A stretch of DNA of 64,000 nt from Bacillus sp. FJAT-27225 (GTDB lineage Bacteria; Bacillota; Bacilli; Bacillales; Cytobacillaceae), in NCBI RefSeq assembly GCF_001685025.1, contig NZ_MAYU01000001.1:310001-374000 (forward strand), in the 5' to 3' direction. A model generated the notes under the pieces. The model saw only the letters and a program-made list of their open reading frames with translations. It ran no database searches and had not been told where the DNA came from. Both the position numbers and the translations under genes were made by a program. Below are positions 35,305 through 44,475 of this stretch, piece after piece (position 1 is the stretch's first letter; every line of letters starts with the position of its first letter).

Positions 35305-36076
35305 CCAGTTCCGTTATATCGAAACAAGAAGGGAAGGTGCCGTGGCCTTCATTGAACTGAACCGCCCAGAGGTACTGAATGCCTTGAACAGAGGGATGGT
35401 AGCCGAAATCCTTCAATCGCTCGAAGATTTTGACCGTGACGAGACAGTCCGGGCAATTGTCCTTAGCGGTAAGGGACGCTGCTTTGCGGCTGGGGCAGAC
35501 ATTGATGAAATGGCAGATGCAAATTCGATCCAAATGGAACTGTTGAATCAATTCACTGATTGGGACCGGCTTGCCTGGATTAAAAAACCAATCATTGGGG
35601 CAGTTCATGGTTTTGCGCTAGGAGGAGCATTCGAGCTTGCACTTTGCTGCGACATTCTTTTTGCCGCGGAAGATGCCGAATTCGGCTTTCCTGAGGTATT
35701 GCTTGGTGTCATGCCAGGAGCAGGAGGTACTGTCAGGCTTACAAAGCTTGCTGGAAAAACAAAAGCGATGGAATGGCTATTCACCGGCAGGCGGATTTCT
35801 GCAAATGAAGCCCGGGAATTCGGCCTTGTTAACCAGGTGTTTGCCCGCGAGGCGTTAATGGAGGAGGCAACGCGCTATGCAAATGAAGTTGCCAAAATGC
35901 CTCCGCTATCCATAAGGTTTATAAAAGAATCTGTCCTTCACGCTATCGATTCATCGATTTTTGAAGGAATGAAATATGAGCGAAAAAACTTTTCCATGTT
36001 GTTTTCGTCAGAGGACCAAAAGGAAGGCATGAAAGCATTTCTGGAGAAAAGGAAGGCTGATTTTAAAGGGCGATAG
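35297..36076 (+). CDS. paaF: Enoyl-CoA hydratase PaaF-like (2,3-dehydroadipyl-CoA hydratase)
   Basis: This 259-residue crotonase fold protein has the oxyanion-hole motif AAGADI and both catalytic glutamates of true hydratases, in GGAFELALCCD and FGFPEVLLGVMPGAGG. In the pathway it would hydrate 2,3-dehydroadipyl-CoA. ATG 35297 lies after AGGAAG and overlaps the EthD gene by 8 bases (translational coupling). It is distinguished from the next gene, which lacks the glutamates. Confidence 0.88.
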   Translation: MNNQFRYIETRREGAVAFIELNRPEVLNALNRGMVAEILQSLEDFDRDETVRAIVLSGKGRCFAAGADIDEMADANSIQMELLNQFTDWDRLAWIKKPIIGAVHGFALGGAFELALCCDILFAAEDAEFGFPEVLLGVMPGAGGTVRLTKLAGKTKAMEWLFTGRRISANEAREFGLVNQVFAREALMEEATRYANEVAKMPPLSIRFIKESVLHAIDSSIFEGMKYERKNFSMLFSSEDQKEGMKAFLEKRKADFKGR

Positions 36077-36090
36077 GGGGCTACATAGTG

Positions 36091-36864
36091 ATGTTTGAAA
36101 CAGTGGAATACGATGTTCGCGGCAAGACAGCCTGGATTACCCTGAACCGCCCGGATAAGCTGAACGCATTTACAGCCAAACTCAATAAAGAAGTTGGCGA
36201 AGCTGTCCGGAAAGCATCCAGGGACAACGTGGTTCGGGCGATTGTCCTAACAGGTGCCGGAAGAGCCTTTTGCTCCGGCCAGGATTTAAGCGATGTAAAT
36301 TCGGAAACCAATTATGCTGAAATACTACGCAACCATTATAACCCGATGGTTCTTGAAATTGAGAAATGTGAAAAGCCAATAATTGCAGCAGTAAATGGAG
36401 TTGCCGCTGGGGCTGGCATGAGCCTTGCCCTGGCCTGTGATTTCCGGATCGTTTCGGAAAAGGCCAGCTTTCTTCAGGCCTTTATCCATGTCGGCCTTGT
36501 CCCGGACGCTGGGAATCTATATTATCTGCCACGGATTGTTGGCCATGCCAAAGCCATAGAGCTTGCAGTACTGGGTGAGAAGGTCAGCGCGGAAGAAGCG
36601 AATCGGCTCGGGCTAGTGACCAAGTTAGTTCCTGCTGACTCCTTTTTAGACGAGACTGCTGCTTTCGCTGACAGGCTTGCTTCGATGCCAACTAAAGCAA
36701 TCGGCCTCATTAAACGAAATTTGAAAGCCAGCTGGGACGCCAGTATCTACAGTTTTCTTGATAGGGATGCACAAAGCCAGCGAATCGCCTCCCTGACCGA
36801 AGACCATCAAGAAGGTGTAACGGCTTTTTTAGAAAAAAGGAAGCCGGAATTCAGAGGGTGCTGA
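36091..36864 (+). CDS. paaG: 1,2-epoxyphenylacetyl-CoA isomerase PaaG-like
   Basis: This roughly 257-residue crotonase family protein has no glutamate in GAGMSLALACD or at the second site. It keeps the aspartate in LVPDAGNLYYLPRIVG, as in PaaG isomerases that turn the ring epoxide into oxepin-CoA and later shift a double bond. Start: ATG 36091 or GTG 36088, both after GGGGG. Confidence 0.88.
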   Translation: MFETVEYDVRGKTAWITLNRPDKLNAFTAKLNKEVGEAVRKASRDNVVRAIVLTGAGRAFCSGQDLSDVNSETNYAEILRNHYNPMVLEIEKCEKPIIAAVNGVAAGAGMSLALACDFRIVSEKASFLQAFIHVGLVPDAGNLYYLPRIVGHAKAIELAVLGEKVSAEEANRLGLVTKLVPADSFLDETAAFADRLASMPTKAIGLIKRNLKASWDASIYSFLDRDAQSQRIASLTEDHQEGVTAFLEKRKPEFRGC

Positions 36865-36885
36865 ACCCTGCATATATGCGGGGTT
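36864..36885 (+). other. Hairpin after paaG, without T run
   Basis: AACCCTGCAT and ATGCGGGGTT form a nearly perfect inverted repeat right after the paaG stop. No T run follows, so it may be an RNA processing or stability hairpin rather than a terminator. Confidence 0.5.
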
Positions 36886-36889
36886 GTTC

Positions 36890-37015
36890 ATCAAGACATT
36901 TGTTCATTTTATCAAAACGGTTTCGTGAGGTATCGAGACTTTAAACACTTTTATCAAGACTTCCCTTAATTTTATCAAGACAATTTTAAAATTTATCAAG
37001 ACTTACCGATAGTAC
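36890..37015. repeat. Exact 21-bp-period array E (6 units)
   Basis: ATCAAGAC-like octamers begin at 36890, 36911, 36932, 36953, 36974 and 36995, each exactly 21 bases apart. The octamer varies slightly (ATCAAAAC, ATCGAGAC), and most units end in TTTT. The array occupies the gap directly upstream of the aldehyde dehydrogenase ribosome site. A 21-bp step is two helical turns, so all units would face one side of the DNA. Confidence 0.85.
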
Positions 37016-37039
37016 TCTTTAATTAAAGGAGCTGAAACC

Positions 37040-38557
37040 ATGTCGACAGTCAAAGAACAGAAGCTTGAGCCATTGCAAATGAAGCGGGACCACTATCAGC
37101 TAATCCTAAACGGTGAAAGAGCAAATAGCCAATCCGGCCAAACCTATGAAACAATCAATCCTGCAACTGGAGAGGTAATTGCCACTATAGCAAAAGCATC
37201 AATCGAGGATGCCGAGCTTGCTGTCAAAGCTGCCAGGAATGCATTTGATTATGGTAAGTGGCGCCATTTTCCGGTAAACAAGCGGTCGAGGACACTCAAT
37301 AAAATCGCATCGATTATGAGGGCAAGATTCAATGAACTAGTAGAATTGGAGATTCTCGATACTGGCAAATCACTAGCCGCGGCCCAGGGACAGGTTATGC
37401 AAGCGATTGAAGATTTCGAGTTTTACGCAGGGGCGATTGTCAGCCACCGAGGTGCGGTCAACAGTATGCCAGGTGCATTCCAGAACATTACTGAGAAAGA
37501 ACCGGTCGGTGTATGCGCACAAATCATTCCGTGGAATTATCCGCTTATGATGGCAGCGTGGAAAATCGCGCCGGCAATCGCGGTTGGGTGTTCGGTTGTA
37601 GTTAAGCCGGCTTCCCTAACACCGTTGACTGCAATTGTGCTTGGTGAAATTTGCATTGAAGCCGGGGTCCCGGCCGGGGTCGTTAATATTATTCCAGGCG
37701 CAGGATCCGAGGTAGGCAATTACCTTGTAGAACATCCGCAAGTCGATAAAGTAGCCTTTACTGGTTCCACGCCAATCGGCAAGGACATTATGGCAAAGGC
37801 TTCACAGACTTTGAAGCGGGTAACATTGGAGCTAGGCGGAAAGTCGCCGAATATCGTATTTGAAGACGCAGATATTGACGCGGCCGTCGACGGCTCGCTC
37901 TTTGGGATTTTTTATAACAGCGGCCAATCGTGTGAAGCAAGATCCCGCCTATATATTCATGACAGCATTTACGATCAATTCATGAAAAAATTCATTCCTA
38001 AAACAAAGAGCCTCAAGCTTGGAAACCCTTTTGAAAAAGAAACCCATGTTGGAGCAATCATCAGCCGTTCCCAGATGGAAGTAATCGATGGCTATGTCCA
38101 ATCAGCGGTTGCGGAAGGTGCCACAGTTGAAGCAGGAGGCGGGCCGGCGTTAATTGAAGGTTATGAAAATGGATATTGGTATGAACCTACTATTCTTACA
38201 AATGTTAACCATAATATGAAGGCTGTCCGTGAAGAAATTTTTGGCCCAGTCGTTGTAGCGATGAAATTTTCCGATGAAAAAGAAGCTATTAAACTCGCAA
38301 ACGATAGCGATTATGGCCTTGGCTCTGCAATCTGGACGAAGGATTATGGGCGGGCGACCCGGGTTTCCAAACAGATTCAAGCTGGAATTGTTATGGTTAA
38401 TTGCCCATTCTCCGCTTTTCCTGGTACACCGTTTGGGGGCTATAAGCAATCCGGGTTCGGCCGCGAGCTTTCAATTGAAACGCTGGACCTGTATACGGAA
38501 ACGAAAAGCATTATTTCCTACTACGGACCAAAGCCATTGAACCCGCTCGGAGTGTAA
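37040..38557 (+). CDS. Aldehyde dehydrogenase of the paa cluster
   Basis: This 505-residue NAD(P)-dependent ALDH has the catalytic cysteine in NSGQSCEA, the general-base glutamate in TLELGGKSPN, the cofactor loop FTGSTPIG and EEIFGPV. Two roles fit the place: oxidation of the semialdehyde made by oxepin-CoA ring opening (the ALDH half of PaaZ), or oxidation of phenylacetaldehyde. No MaoC hydratase domain is fused, so it is not a PaaZ-type fusion. AAAGGAG precedes the ATG. Confidence 0.9.
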   Translation: MSTVKEQKLEPLQMKRDHYQLILNGERANSQSGQTYETINPATGEVIATIAKASIEDAELAVKAARNAFDYGKWRHFPVNKRSRTLNKIASIMRARFNELVELEILDTGKSLAAAQGQVMQAIEDFEFYAGAIVSHRGAVNSMPGAFQNITEKEPVGVCAQIIPWNYPLMMAAWKIAPAIAVGCSVVVKPASLTPLTAIVLGEICIEAGVPAGVVNIIPGAGSEVGNYLVEHPQVDKVAFTGSTPIGKDIMAKASQTLKRVTLELGGKSPNIVFEDADIDAAVDGSLFGIFYNSGQSCEARSRLYIHDSIYDQFMKKFIPKTKSLKLGNPFEKETHVGAIISRSQMEVIDGYVQSAVAEGATVEAGGGPALIEGYENGYWYEPTILTNVNHNMKAVREEIFGPVVVAMKFSDEKEAIKLANDSDYGLGSAIWTKDYGRATRVSKQIQAGIVMVNCPFSAFPGTPFGGYKQSGFGRELSIETLDLYTETKSIISYYGPKPLNPLGV

Positions 38558-38629
38558 CTTGAACAGAAAAAACAGGCGGGCACCTTGAAAGAGGTGCTTG
38601 TCTCTGTTTTGAACCCGTCTCCTAAACCG

Positions 38630-38921
38630 GAAACAGTGCCGATTAGCTTATTGGGTACATTTCGCATGTTCTTAGAAGACAAAACGGTGCCAATACCGTC
38701 TATTGGTACCATTTCACATGTCTCTAGTAGCCGAAACGATGCCAATACAGTCTCTTGGCACCATTTCACATGTCTCTAGGTAACCAAAACGATGCCAATA
38801 CAGCTTATTAGGACCATTTCACATGTCTTCAGAAGGCAAAACGGTGCCAATACCGTTTATTGATTCATCGCACATGTCTTAAGAAGACAAATTGGTGCCA
38901 ATTCTATAGGTGATTTGGTGC
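38630..38921. repeat. Locus-private 52-bp tandem array F (6 units)
   Basis: Units start at 38630, 38681, 38733, 38786, 38838 and 38889 (steps 51-53). The consensus is AAAACGGTGCCAATA - CCGTC - TATTGGTACCATTTCACATGTCT, an inverted repeat with a 5-base loop followed by a conserved tail. The last unit is truncated. It fills most of the 531-base gap between the aldehyde dehydrogenase and paaH; the remainder (38922-39088) shows nothing clear. Confidence 0.85.
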
Positions 38922-39088
38922 ATCAGGTCGCATTATCAATCAAGACAGCTTTTCATTATTCACCAGCAAATTTTCTTTTTAAGCTATGCGCACTCACCTG
39001 TGGAACACAAAACTGTGAAACAAGAAAAACCGGGGCGTGCCTGGCACTGTTCGCATTTTCAAGCAAAGAAAGAAGGCGACATGTATTT

Positions 39089-39958
39089 ATGGAAAAGATT
39101 GTTGTGATTGGCTCGGGGGTTATGGGCAGAGGGATTGCCTATGTGAGTGCGGCGGGTGGCTTCATTGTTACCTTGGCTGATATAAGCCAGGAGCAGCTGC
39201 AGATTGCCGAAGCGGAAATTAACTCCATTTTTGAAGGAGCAAAAGCAAGGGGAAAGTTGACGGACGCCGATACACAAGATGGAATTTCAAGACTCTCTTA
39301 CTCTAGCAGTGTCGAAGAGGCAGTTAAGGATGCAGACCTTGTCATTGAAGCCGTTCCTGAAGTGTTATCCATCAAGAAAGATATTTTTGAAAAGATAGAC
39401 CGTCATGCTCCAAGAACCTGCTTGTTTGCGACAAATACTTCAACGATGAGCCCGACGGAAATCGGTTCATTCACAAACAGGCCAGACAAGGTAATTGCCA
39501 TGCATTTTTTCAATCCTGTGCATAAAATGAAGCTTGTTGAAATAGTCCGAGGCCTGGAAACGAGTGATGAAACAGCCGAAACAATTCGTGCTGCTGCAGA
39601 AAGGATGGGGAAGGAAACTGTAGTGGTAAATGAGTTTCCCGGCTTTGTCACCAGCAGGATTAGCGCACTCGTTGGAAATGAAGCGTTTTATATGCTTCAG
39701 GAGGGTGTCGGGACTCCCGAGGAAATTGATAAAGCGATTAGGCTAGGCCTAAATTATCCAATGGGCCCATTTGAGCTTGGCGACCTTGTCGGACTTGATA
39801 CTCGGCTGAACAATCTGAAGTATTTGCATGAAAAACTTGGGGATAAATACAGGCCTGCACCGCTCCTCGAGCAGTATGTGAAAGCAGGGAGGCTTGGAAG
39901 AAAAACCGGGCGGGGAGTTTATGACTATCGCAAAAAACAGGAGGAACATACAAATTGA
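39089..39958 (+). CDS. paaH: 3-hydroxyacyl-CoA dehydrogenase PaaH-like
   Basis: This roughly 289-residue enzyme has the NAD-binding loop VVIGSGVMGRGIAYVSAAGG, ATNTSTMSPTEI, the catalytic histidine in MHFFNPVHKMKLVEI, and the C-terminal NYPMGPFELGDLVGLD. It oxidises 3-hydroxyadipyl-CoA in the Paa pathway and is related to 3-hydroxybutyryl-CoA dehydrogenase. The start at 39089 matches the family N-terminus, though the AAGG site is about 12 bases away. It overlaps paaJ by 4 bases. Confidence 0.9.
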   Translation: MEKIVVIGSGVMGRGIAYVSAAGGFIVTLADISQEQLQIAEAEINSIFEGAKARGKLTDADTQDGISRLSYSSSVEEAVKDADLVIEAVPEVLSIKKDIFEKIDRHAPRTCLFATNTSTMSPTEIGSFTNRPDKVIAMHFFNPVHKMKLVEIVRGLETSDETAETIRAAAERMGKETVVVNEFPGFVTSRISALVGNEAFYMLQEGVGTPEEIDKAIRLGLNYPMGPFELGDLVGLDTRLNNLKYLHEKLGDKYRPAPLLEQYVKAGRLGRKTGRGVYDYRKKQEEHTN

Positions 39959-41172
39959 AGCAGCGGGAAGCAGTTATAGTGGATGCAGTCCGAACCCCTA
40001 TCGGAAAGTATAATGGCGCGTTAAAATCAGTCAGGCCGGATGACCTCGGCGCCTTAGTTATAAAAGCTCTAGTAAAAAGAAACCACCAGATTCCGCCCGA
40101 AGAAATCGAGGAGGTTATCTTCGGCTGTGCAAACCAGGCTGGTGAGGACAACCGAAATGTTGCGAGAATGTCTGCTCTGCTGGCTGGCCTTCCGGTTGGC
40201 GTTGCCGGGACAACGATTAACCGGCTTTGCGGGTCAGGGCTCGATGCAGTCAATTATGCAGCACGGGCAATACTTGCCGAAGAGGGCGATATTTTTATTG
40301 CAGGAGGAACCGAGAGTATGACACGGGCTCCACTTGTTATGGCAAAACCGGCTGACGGTTTTCCGCGTGGAAATATGGAGCTGTTTGATACAACGATAGG
40401 CTGGCGATTTATTAATAGAAACCTCCAGGATCAATACGGTACGGAAAGCATGCCGGAAACAGCGGAAAATGTTGCACAAGCATACGGAGTAACCAGGCAG
40501 GAGCAGGATCAATTTGCTTTTGAAAGCCAAATGAAAGCAAAACTCGCGATTGAAAACGAACGATTTAAGGATGAAATCATTCCTGTTATCTATCGTGATA
40601 AAAGAGGAAACGAGATAACTATAGTAGAAGATGAACACCCGCGTATGGATACAACCATTGAAAAATTAAGCCGATTGAAACCGTTGTTTCCTGGTGGAAC
40701 GGTGACGGCAGGCAATGCTTCAGGAGTGAATGATGGTGCATCTGCTCTGGTGCTCATGAGTGCAGAAAAGGCTCATTCATTGGGTATTGTCCCGCTTGCC
40801 AAATATGTCACATCGGCGGTTGCCGGTCTTGAGCCAAGCATTATGGGGATGGGGCCTGTTTTTGCCAGCCAAAAAGCATTTGAGAGAGCAGGGCTTTCTT
40901 CAAACGATATAGGGCTGTGCGAACTGAACGAAGCCTTCGCCTCTCAGTCACTCGCATGTATGAAGGAGTTGGGCCTTGATCCGGAACGGACGAACGTAAA
41001 CGGCGGGGCGATTGCTTTTGGCCATCCGCTAGGGGCCAGCGGCGCAAGAATCTTAACGACACTTGTCCATGAAATGAAACGGCGGAAAACCCGCTATGGA
41101 CTGGCAACGATGTGCGTTGGTGTCGGGCAGGGAATCGCGACAATTATCGAGAACTGCGCAAATGAACATTGA
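39955..41172 (+). CDS. paaJ: Thiolase, 3-oxoadipyl-CoA / 3-oxo-5,6-dehydrosuberyl-CoA (PaaJ-like)
   Basis: This 405-residue thiolase begins [23 protein letters not shown], the signature of the PaaJ/PcaF group. The acylated cysteine is in [11 protein letters not shown], followed by [10 protein letters not shown] (His) and MCVGVGQG (second Cys). It cleaves C2 units to yield acetyl-CoA and finally succinyl-CoA. TTG at 39955 lies 10 bases after GGAGG and overlaps the paaH stop, so the two are coupled. Confidence 0.93.
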   Translation: MKQREAVIVDAVRTPIGKYNGALKSVRPDDLGALVIKALVKRNHQIPPEEIEEVIFGCANQAGEDNRNVARMSALLAGLPVGVAGTTINRLCGSGLDAVNYAARAILAEEGDIFIAGGTESMTRAPLVMAKPADGFPRGNMELFDTTIGWRFINRNLQDQYGTESMPETAENVAQAYGVTRQEQDQFAFESQMKAKLAIENERFKDEIIPVIYRDKRGNEITIVEDEHPRMDTTIEKLSRLKPLFPGGTVTAGNASGVNDGASALVLMSAEKAHSLGIVPLAKYVTSAVAGLEPSIMGMGPVFASQKAFERAGLSSNDIGLCELNEAFASQSLACMKELGLDPERTNVNGGAIAFGHPLGASGARILTTLVHEMKRRKTRYGLATMCVGVGQGIATIIENCANEH

Positions 41173-41231
41173 CGTCCGTCTTAAAAGAGAGGAAAATTGC
41201 ACCAAGAGAAAAACTAGAAAAGGTGACTTAC

Positions 41232-42107
41232 ATGAACACACGGTCAATGATTTTCACATTGTATGGAGATTACATTTCACATTATGGAAATAAAATCTGG
41301 ATTGGCAGCCTGATCCGTCTCCTTGAAGAATTTGGGCATAATAGCCAATCAGTCAGGGCTGCGATATCAAGGATGAATAAACAGGGTTGGGTTCAGGCCG
41401 AAAAAGCAGGCAATAAAAGCTATTACTCCTTATCTGCACGAGGGGTACGCCGTATAGAGGAAGCTGCAAAGAGAATTTTCAAGCTGAAGCCAGAAGCGTG
41501 GGACGGGAAATGGCGTATTTTGATGTACACCATTCCGGAGGAAATCCGAACCATTCGTGATGAGTTAAGAAAAGAGCTTGTCTGGAGCGGCTTTGGCTCG
41601 CTTTCCAACAGTTCTTGGATATCAGCCAATCCACTCGAGAATGAAGTATATGATTTAATTGATAAATACGGTATTTATGAGTATGTTGATTTTTTCATTG
41701 CCGAGTATAATGGGCCGAAGGAAAACGCCCGGCTGGTTGAGAAATGCTGGGACATCGACGAAATAAACAACCGTTATCAGGAATTTATTCAAACTTACAG
41801 CCAGAAGTATATTATAGGAAAAAACAAAATCCAGAAAGGCCAAATGACAGATGCCGAGTGTTTTGTTGAAAGGACGAAGTTAGTCCATGAATATCGGAAG
41901 TTCCTGTTTGTGGACCCTGGGCTGCCCGAAGAGCTTCTCCCCGAAAAATGGCTGGGCGGGCATGCTGCATCTCTGTTTGCAGAGTATTATAAAGAACTTG
42001 CCGAACCGTCTTCCCGTTTCTTCGAAGAAGTTTTTAAAGATGGGAATGAGCTGGAGGAACGGGATGAAGATTACGATGCTACTGTGCATCCATTGATCCT
42101 GGATTAG
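41232..42107 (+). CDS. paaX: PaaX family transcriptional repressor
   Basis: This 291-residue protein starts MNTRSMIFTLYGDYISHYG, the PaaX signature, then has a winged-helix DNA-binding domain (WIGSLIRLLEEFGHNSQSVRAAISRMNKQGW) and the PaaX C-terminal region (WRILMYTIPEEIRTIRDELRKELVWSGFGSL). PaaX senses phenylacetyl-CoA and derepresses paa genes. AAGGTG stands 6 bases before ATG 41232. A target operator may be the palindrome at 31918-31946. Confidence 0.93.
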   Translation: MNTRSMIFTLYGDYISHYGNKIWIGSLIRLLEEFGHNSQSVRAAISRMNKQGWVQAEKAGNKSYYSLSARGVRRIEEAAKRIFKLKPEAWDGKWRILMYTIPEEIRTIRDELRKELVWSGFGSLSNSSWISANPLENEVYDLIDKYGIYEYVDFFIAEYNGPKENARLVEKCWDIDEINNRYQEFIQTYSQKYIIGKNKIQKGQMTDAECFVERTKLVHEYRKFLFVDPGLPEELLPEKWLGGHAASLFAEYYKELAEPSSRFFEEVFKDGNELEERDEDYDATVHPLILD

Positions 42108-42152
42108 TATCAGGTTCAGACATGACGCTTTTTAAACGGAGGGCGTAAATTT

Positions 42153-43103
42153 GTGAATAAATTGACGAAACTGCTGAATATCCGCTACCCAATCATCCAG
42201 GGCGGGATGGGCAATATTAGCAATGCCACCCTTGCGGCTGCGATTTCCGAAGCTGGCGGTTTGGGAACAATTGGTGCCGGAACAATGGCTGCTGATGAGG
42301 TGGAAAGTTTGATCCTCGAAACAAAGAACCGGACTTCAAAACCTTTTGCTGTGAATGTGGCGCTTGGGGTATCACCATTTTCTGAAGAAATCCTTGCCCT
42401 GGCCATCAAGCATAAGGTACCTGTCGTCTCCCTATCAGCCGGCAACCCTGCCCCACATATCACAAAGCTCCATGAGGCAGGAATTAAAATTATAGCCGTC
42501 ACAGCTTCAGTTAAGCATGCAAGGAAGGCCGAAGAGGCGGGTGTTGATGCAATTGTTGGTGAAGGCTACGAAGCCGCGGGCATCAATTCCCCATTTGAAA
42601 CAACAACATTGACATTGATTCCCCAGTTGGCGGAAGCAGTCCGGGTTCCCGTTATAGCTGCCGGGGGAATTGCTGATGGCCGCGGGCTCGCTGCTGTCCT
42701 TGCTTTAGGTGCTTCAGGTGTACAGATGGGGACCCGATTTATTACTGTTAAGGAGGCTCCCTTTCATTCGATTTATAAAAAAATGATTGTGGACGCCGAT
42801 GACTCTTCAACGCTTGTAATAGGCAGGCAGCATGGAAGGATCAGAAGAGTACTCAATGCTCCGTATACGAGGAAGCTTCTTGAGCAGGAACCGGCGTTAA
42901 CAATTGCGGAATTCATGGAAAAAACATCGGAACAGTATCATAAAACAGGGGCAATCGATGGAGATATCGAGGAGGGGTTCTTGAATGCTGGGCAAATTGC
43001 TGGATATATCAAGGACATTCCGACTGTTTCAGACTTGTTTGCCCAAATGCTTGAGGACTCAAAAACTACCCTGCAACACTCAATAAATCAGCTTACATTT
43101 TAG
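42153..43103 (+). CDS. Nitronate monooxygenase-like FMN flavoprotein
   Basis: This 316-residue TIM-barrel flavoprotein has IIQGGMGNISNATLAAAISEAGGLG, VGEGYEAAG, VIAAGGIADGRG and GVQMGTRF. This is the NMO/FabK-like family, which includes nitronate monooxygenases and enoyl-ACP reductases. Its position right after paaX suggests a supporting role in aromatic catabolism, but nothing in the sequence shows the substrate. GTG start after GGAGG. Confidence 0.82.
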   Translation: MNKLTKLLNIRYPIIQGGMGNISNATLAAAISEAGGLGTIGAGTMAADEVESLILETKNRTSKPFAVNVALGVSPFSEEILALAIKHKVPVVSLSAGNPAPHITKLHEAGIKIIAVTASVKHARKAEEAGVDAIVGEGYEAAGINSPFETTTLTLIPQLAEAVRVPVIAAGGIADGRGLAAVLALGASGVQMGTRFITVKEAPFHSIYKKMIVDADDSSTLVIGRQHGRIRRVLNAPYTRKLLEQEPALTIAEFMEKTSEQYHKTGAIDGDIEEGFLNAGQIAGYIKDIPTVSDLFAQMLEDSKTTLQHSINQLTF

Positions 43104-43249
43104 CTGCCTTACCCGTTTCCTTTAGCGCTTAAACGCGTATAAGCGTTAATTTTGCGAGATACTAAAATTTTTCTTGCCTTTCGTATTCTATTGCACTATA
43201 ATTTTAAAAAATTACTAAATTTTTAGAATATTGTTTGACTGTAAATTAT

Positions 43250-43314
43250 GGTGGATGATAGTATAACGATATAAACACGGTGACTATAGTTAATATCATA
43301 TGATTTCATCCACC
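43250..43314 (+). promoter_or_regulatory. Long-range inverted repeat ahead of the ABC transporter operon
   Basis: GGTGGATGA (43250-43258) pairs exactly with TCATCCACC (43306-43314), and the region between has further complementary AT-rich pieces (GATAGTATAAC and ACTATAGTTAATATC). TTGACT at 43235-43240 may be a -35 box. This could be a structured leader or an operator; the class is not recognised. Confidence 0.4.
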
Positions 43315-43386
43315 AAGAAACTTACATAAGGTTGAACAGTACAGCATCCAACCTGGATGCCACAAAAAGTTTTGGGGGGAAATAGG

Positions 43387-44394
43387 ATGAGGAAGTATGT
43401 AAAAACGATTGGGGTTTCACTGGCAGCAATGTTACTGCTGGCAGGATGCGGAAACAATGAATCTGCAGGAGGAAGCTCAGGTGGATCGGGTGAAAATGAA
43501 CAAAAAACCTACAAAGTAGGCATATCTCAATTTGCACCACACCCATCGCTTGATGCGGCAACAGAAGGTTTTAAGAAGGCGCTTGAAGAAAAGGGCATTA
43601 AGGTAGAATTCGCTGAACAAAACGCCCAGGGTGACCAACCGAACGCTCAGGTGATAGCCCAGAACTTTGCGGGTGATAAAGTTGACCTCATTTTTGCAAA
43701 TGCAACACCTAGTGCGATTGCGGCATTGAACGTAACAAAAGAAATTCCAATCTTATTCACATCCGTTACGGATCCCGTTGGTGCAGGACTTGTAAAAGCC
43801 TTTGATCAGCCAGGGGAAAATATTACAGGTACGACAGATAACCATCCGGATGCGACCAAGAAAACAATTGATTTCATTACTAAGGAAGTAGGAGCAAAGA
43901 AAATCGGGATAGTCTACAATTCCGGCGAGCAAAATTCTGTTGTCCAGGTTGATGCAGTTGAGGAGCTGGCAAAGGCAAATGGAGCTTCAATCGTAGAGGT
44001 TTCTGTTTCAACCACTGCAGAAGTAAAGCAGGCTGCCGAGTCACTGGTCGGCAGGGTCGATGCTCTCTATATTCCTACTGATAATACGGTGGTTTCAGCT
44101 TTGGAGTCGGTAATCTCGGTTGCGAACGACAAGAAAATCCCATTATTTGTTGGCGAGCTTGATTCTATGAAAAAAGGCGCTGTAGCAGCGAGCGGTTTCA
44201 GCTATTATGACTTGGGATACGAAACCGGCCTGATGGCAGTTGAAATTTTGACAGGCAAGAAAAAGCCTTCCGATATTCACGTAGCCTTGCCTCAAAGTCT
44301 GGCTCTCATGATTAACAAAAAGGCTGCCGAGGCCCAAGGACTGACTGTAAAAGATGAATGGAAAAATATTGGCGAGTTCTATGAAGGTGAATAA
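43387..44394 (+). CDS. ABC transporter substrate-binding lipoprotein (COG2984/TrpX-like)
   Basis: This 335-residue protein has a lipoprotein signal peptide ending LLLAGCGNN (lipid-modified Cys about residue 20) and a Ser/Gly-rich linker. The two-lobed binding protein that follows begins YKVGISQFAPHPSLDAATEGFKKAL and includes ILFTSVTDPVGAGLV and GIVYNSGEQNS. Relatives are annotated for tryptophan or aromatic amino acid uptake. With the gene context an aromatic substrate is a fair guess. GGGGGG stands 7 bases before the ATG. Confidence 0.9.
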   Translation: MRKYVKTIGVSLAAMLLLAGCGNNESAGGSSGGSGENEQKTYKVGISQFAPHPSLDAATEGFKKALEEKGIKVEFAEQNAQGDQPNAQVIAQNFAGDKVDLIFANATPSAIAALNVTKEIPILFTSVTDPVGAGLVKAFDQPGENITGTTDNHPDATKKTIDFITKEVGAKKIGIVYNSGEQNSVVQVDAVEELAKANGASIVEVSVSTTAEVKQAAESLVGRVDALYIPTDNTVVSALESVISVANDKKIPLFVGELDSMKKGAVAASGFSYYDLGYETGLMAVEILTGKKKPSDIHVALPQSLALMINKKAAEAQGLTVKDEWKNIGEFYEGE

Positions 44395-44420
44395 GCTCCA
44401 TTCTTAGCTGGAAGCAGTAA

Positions 44421-44453
44421 ATGCCCGTTATGGAAAGAAAACCATGCGGGCAT
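44421..44453 (+). other. Intercistronic hairpin between binding protein and permease genes
   Basis: ATGCCCG..ATGG and CCAT.CGGGCAT form a stem with an 8-base loop and no T run. Such hairpins often stabilise the binding-protein mRNA and keep permease levels lower. Confidence 0.6.
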
Positions 44454-44475
44454 GGCATAGGAAGGATGATTCGAA

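Noticed and set aside
37040-38557. PaaZ bifunctional ring-opening enzyme
   Set aside because: Only the aldehyde dehydrogenase half is present; the protein stops at 505 residues with no MaoC-type hydratase domain.
39041-39056. Sigma-54-like promoter (TGGCAC...GCAT)
   Set aside because: The spacing between the GG and GC elements is 8 bases instead of the required 10.
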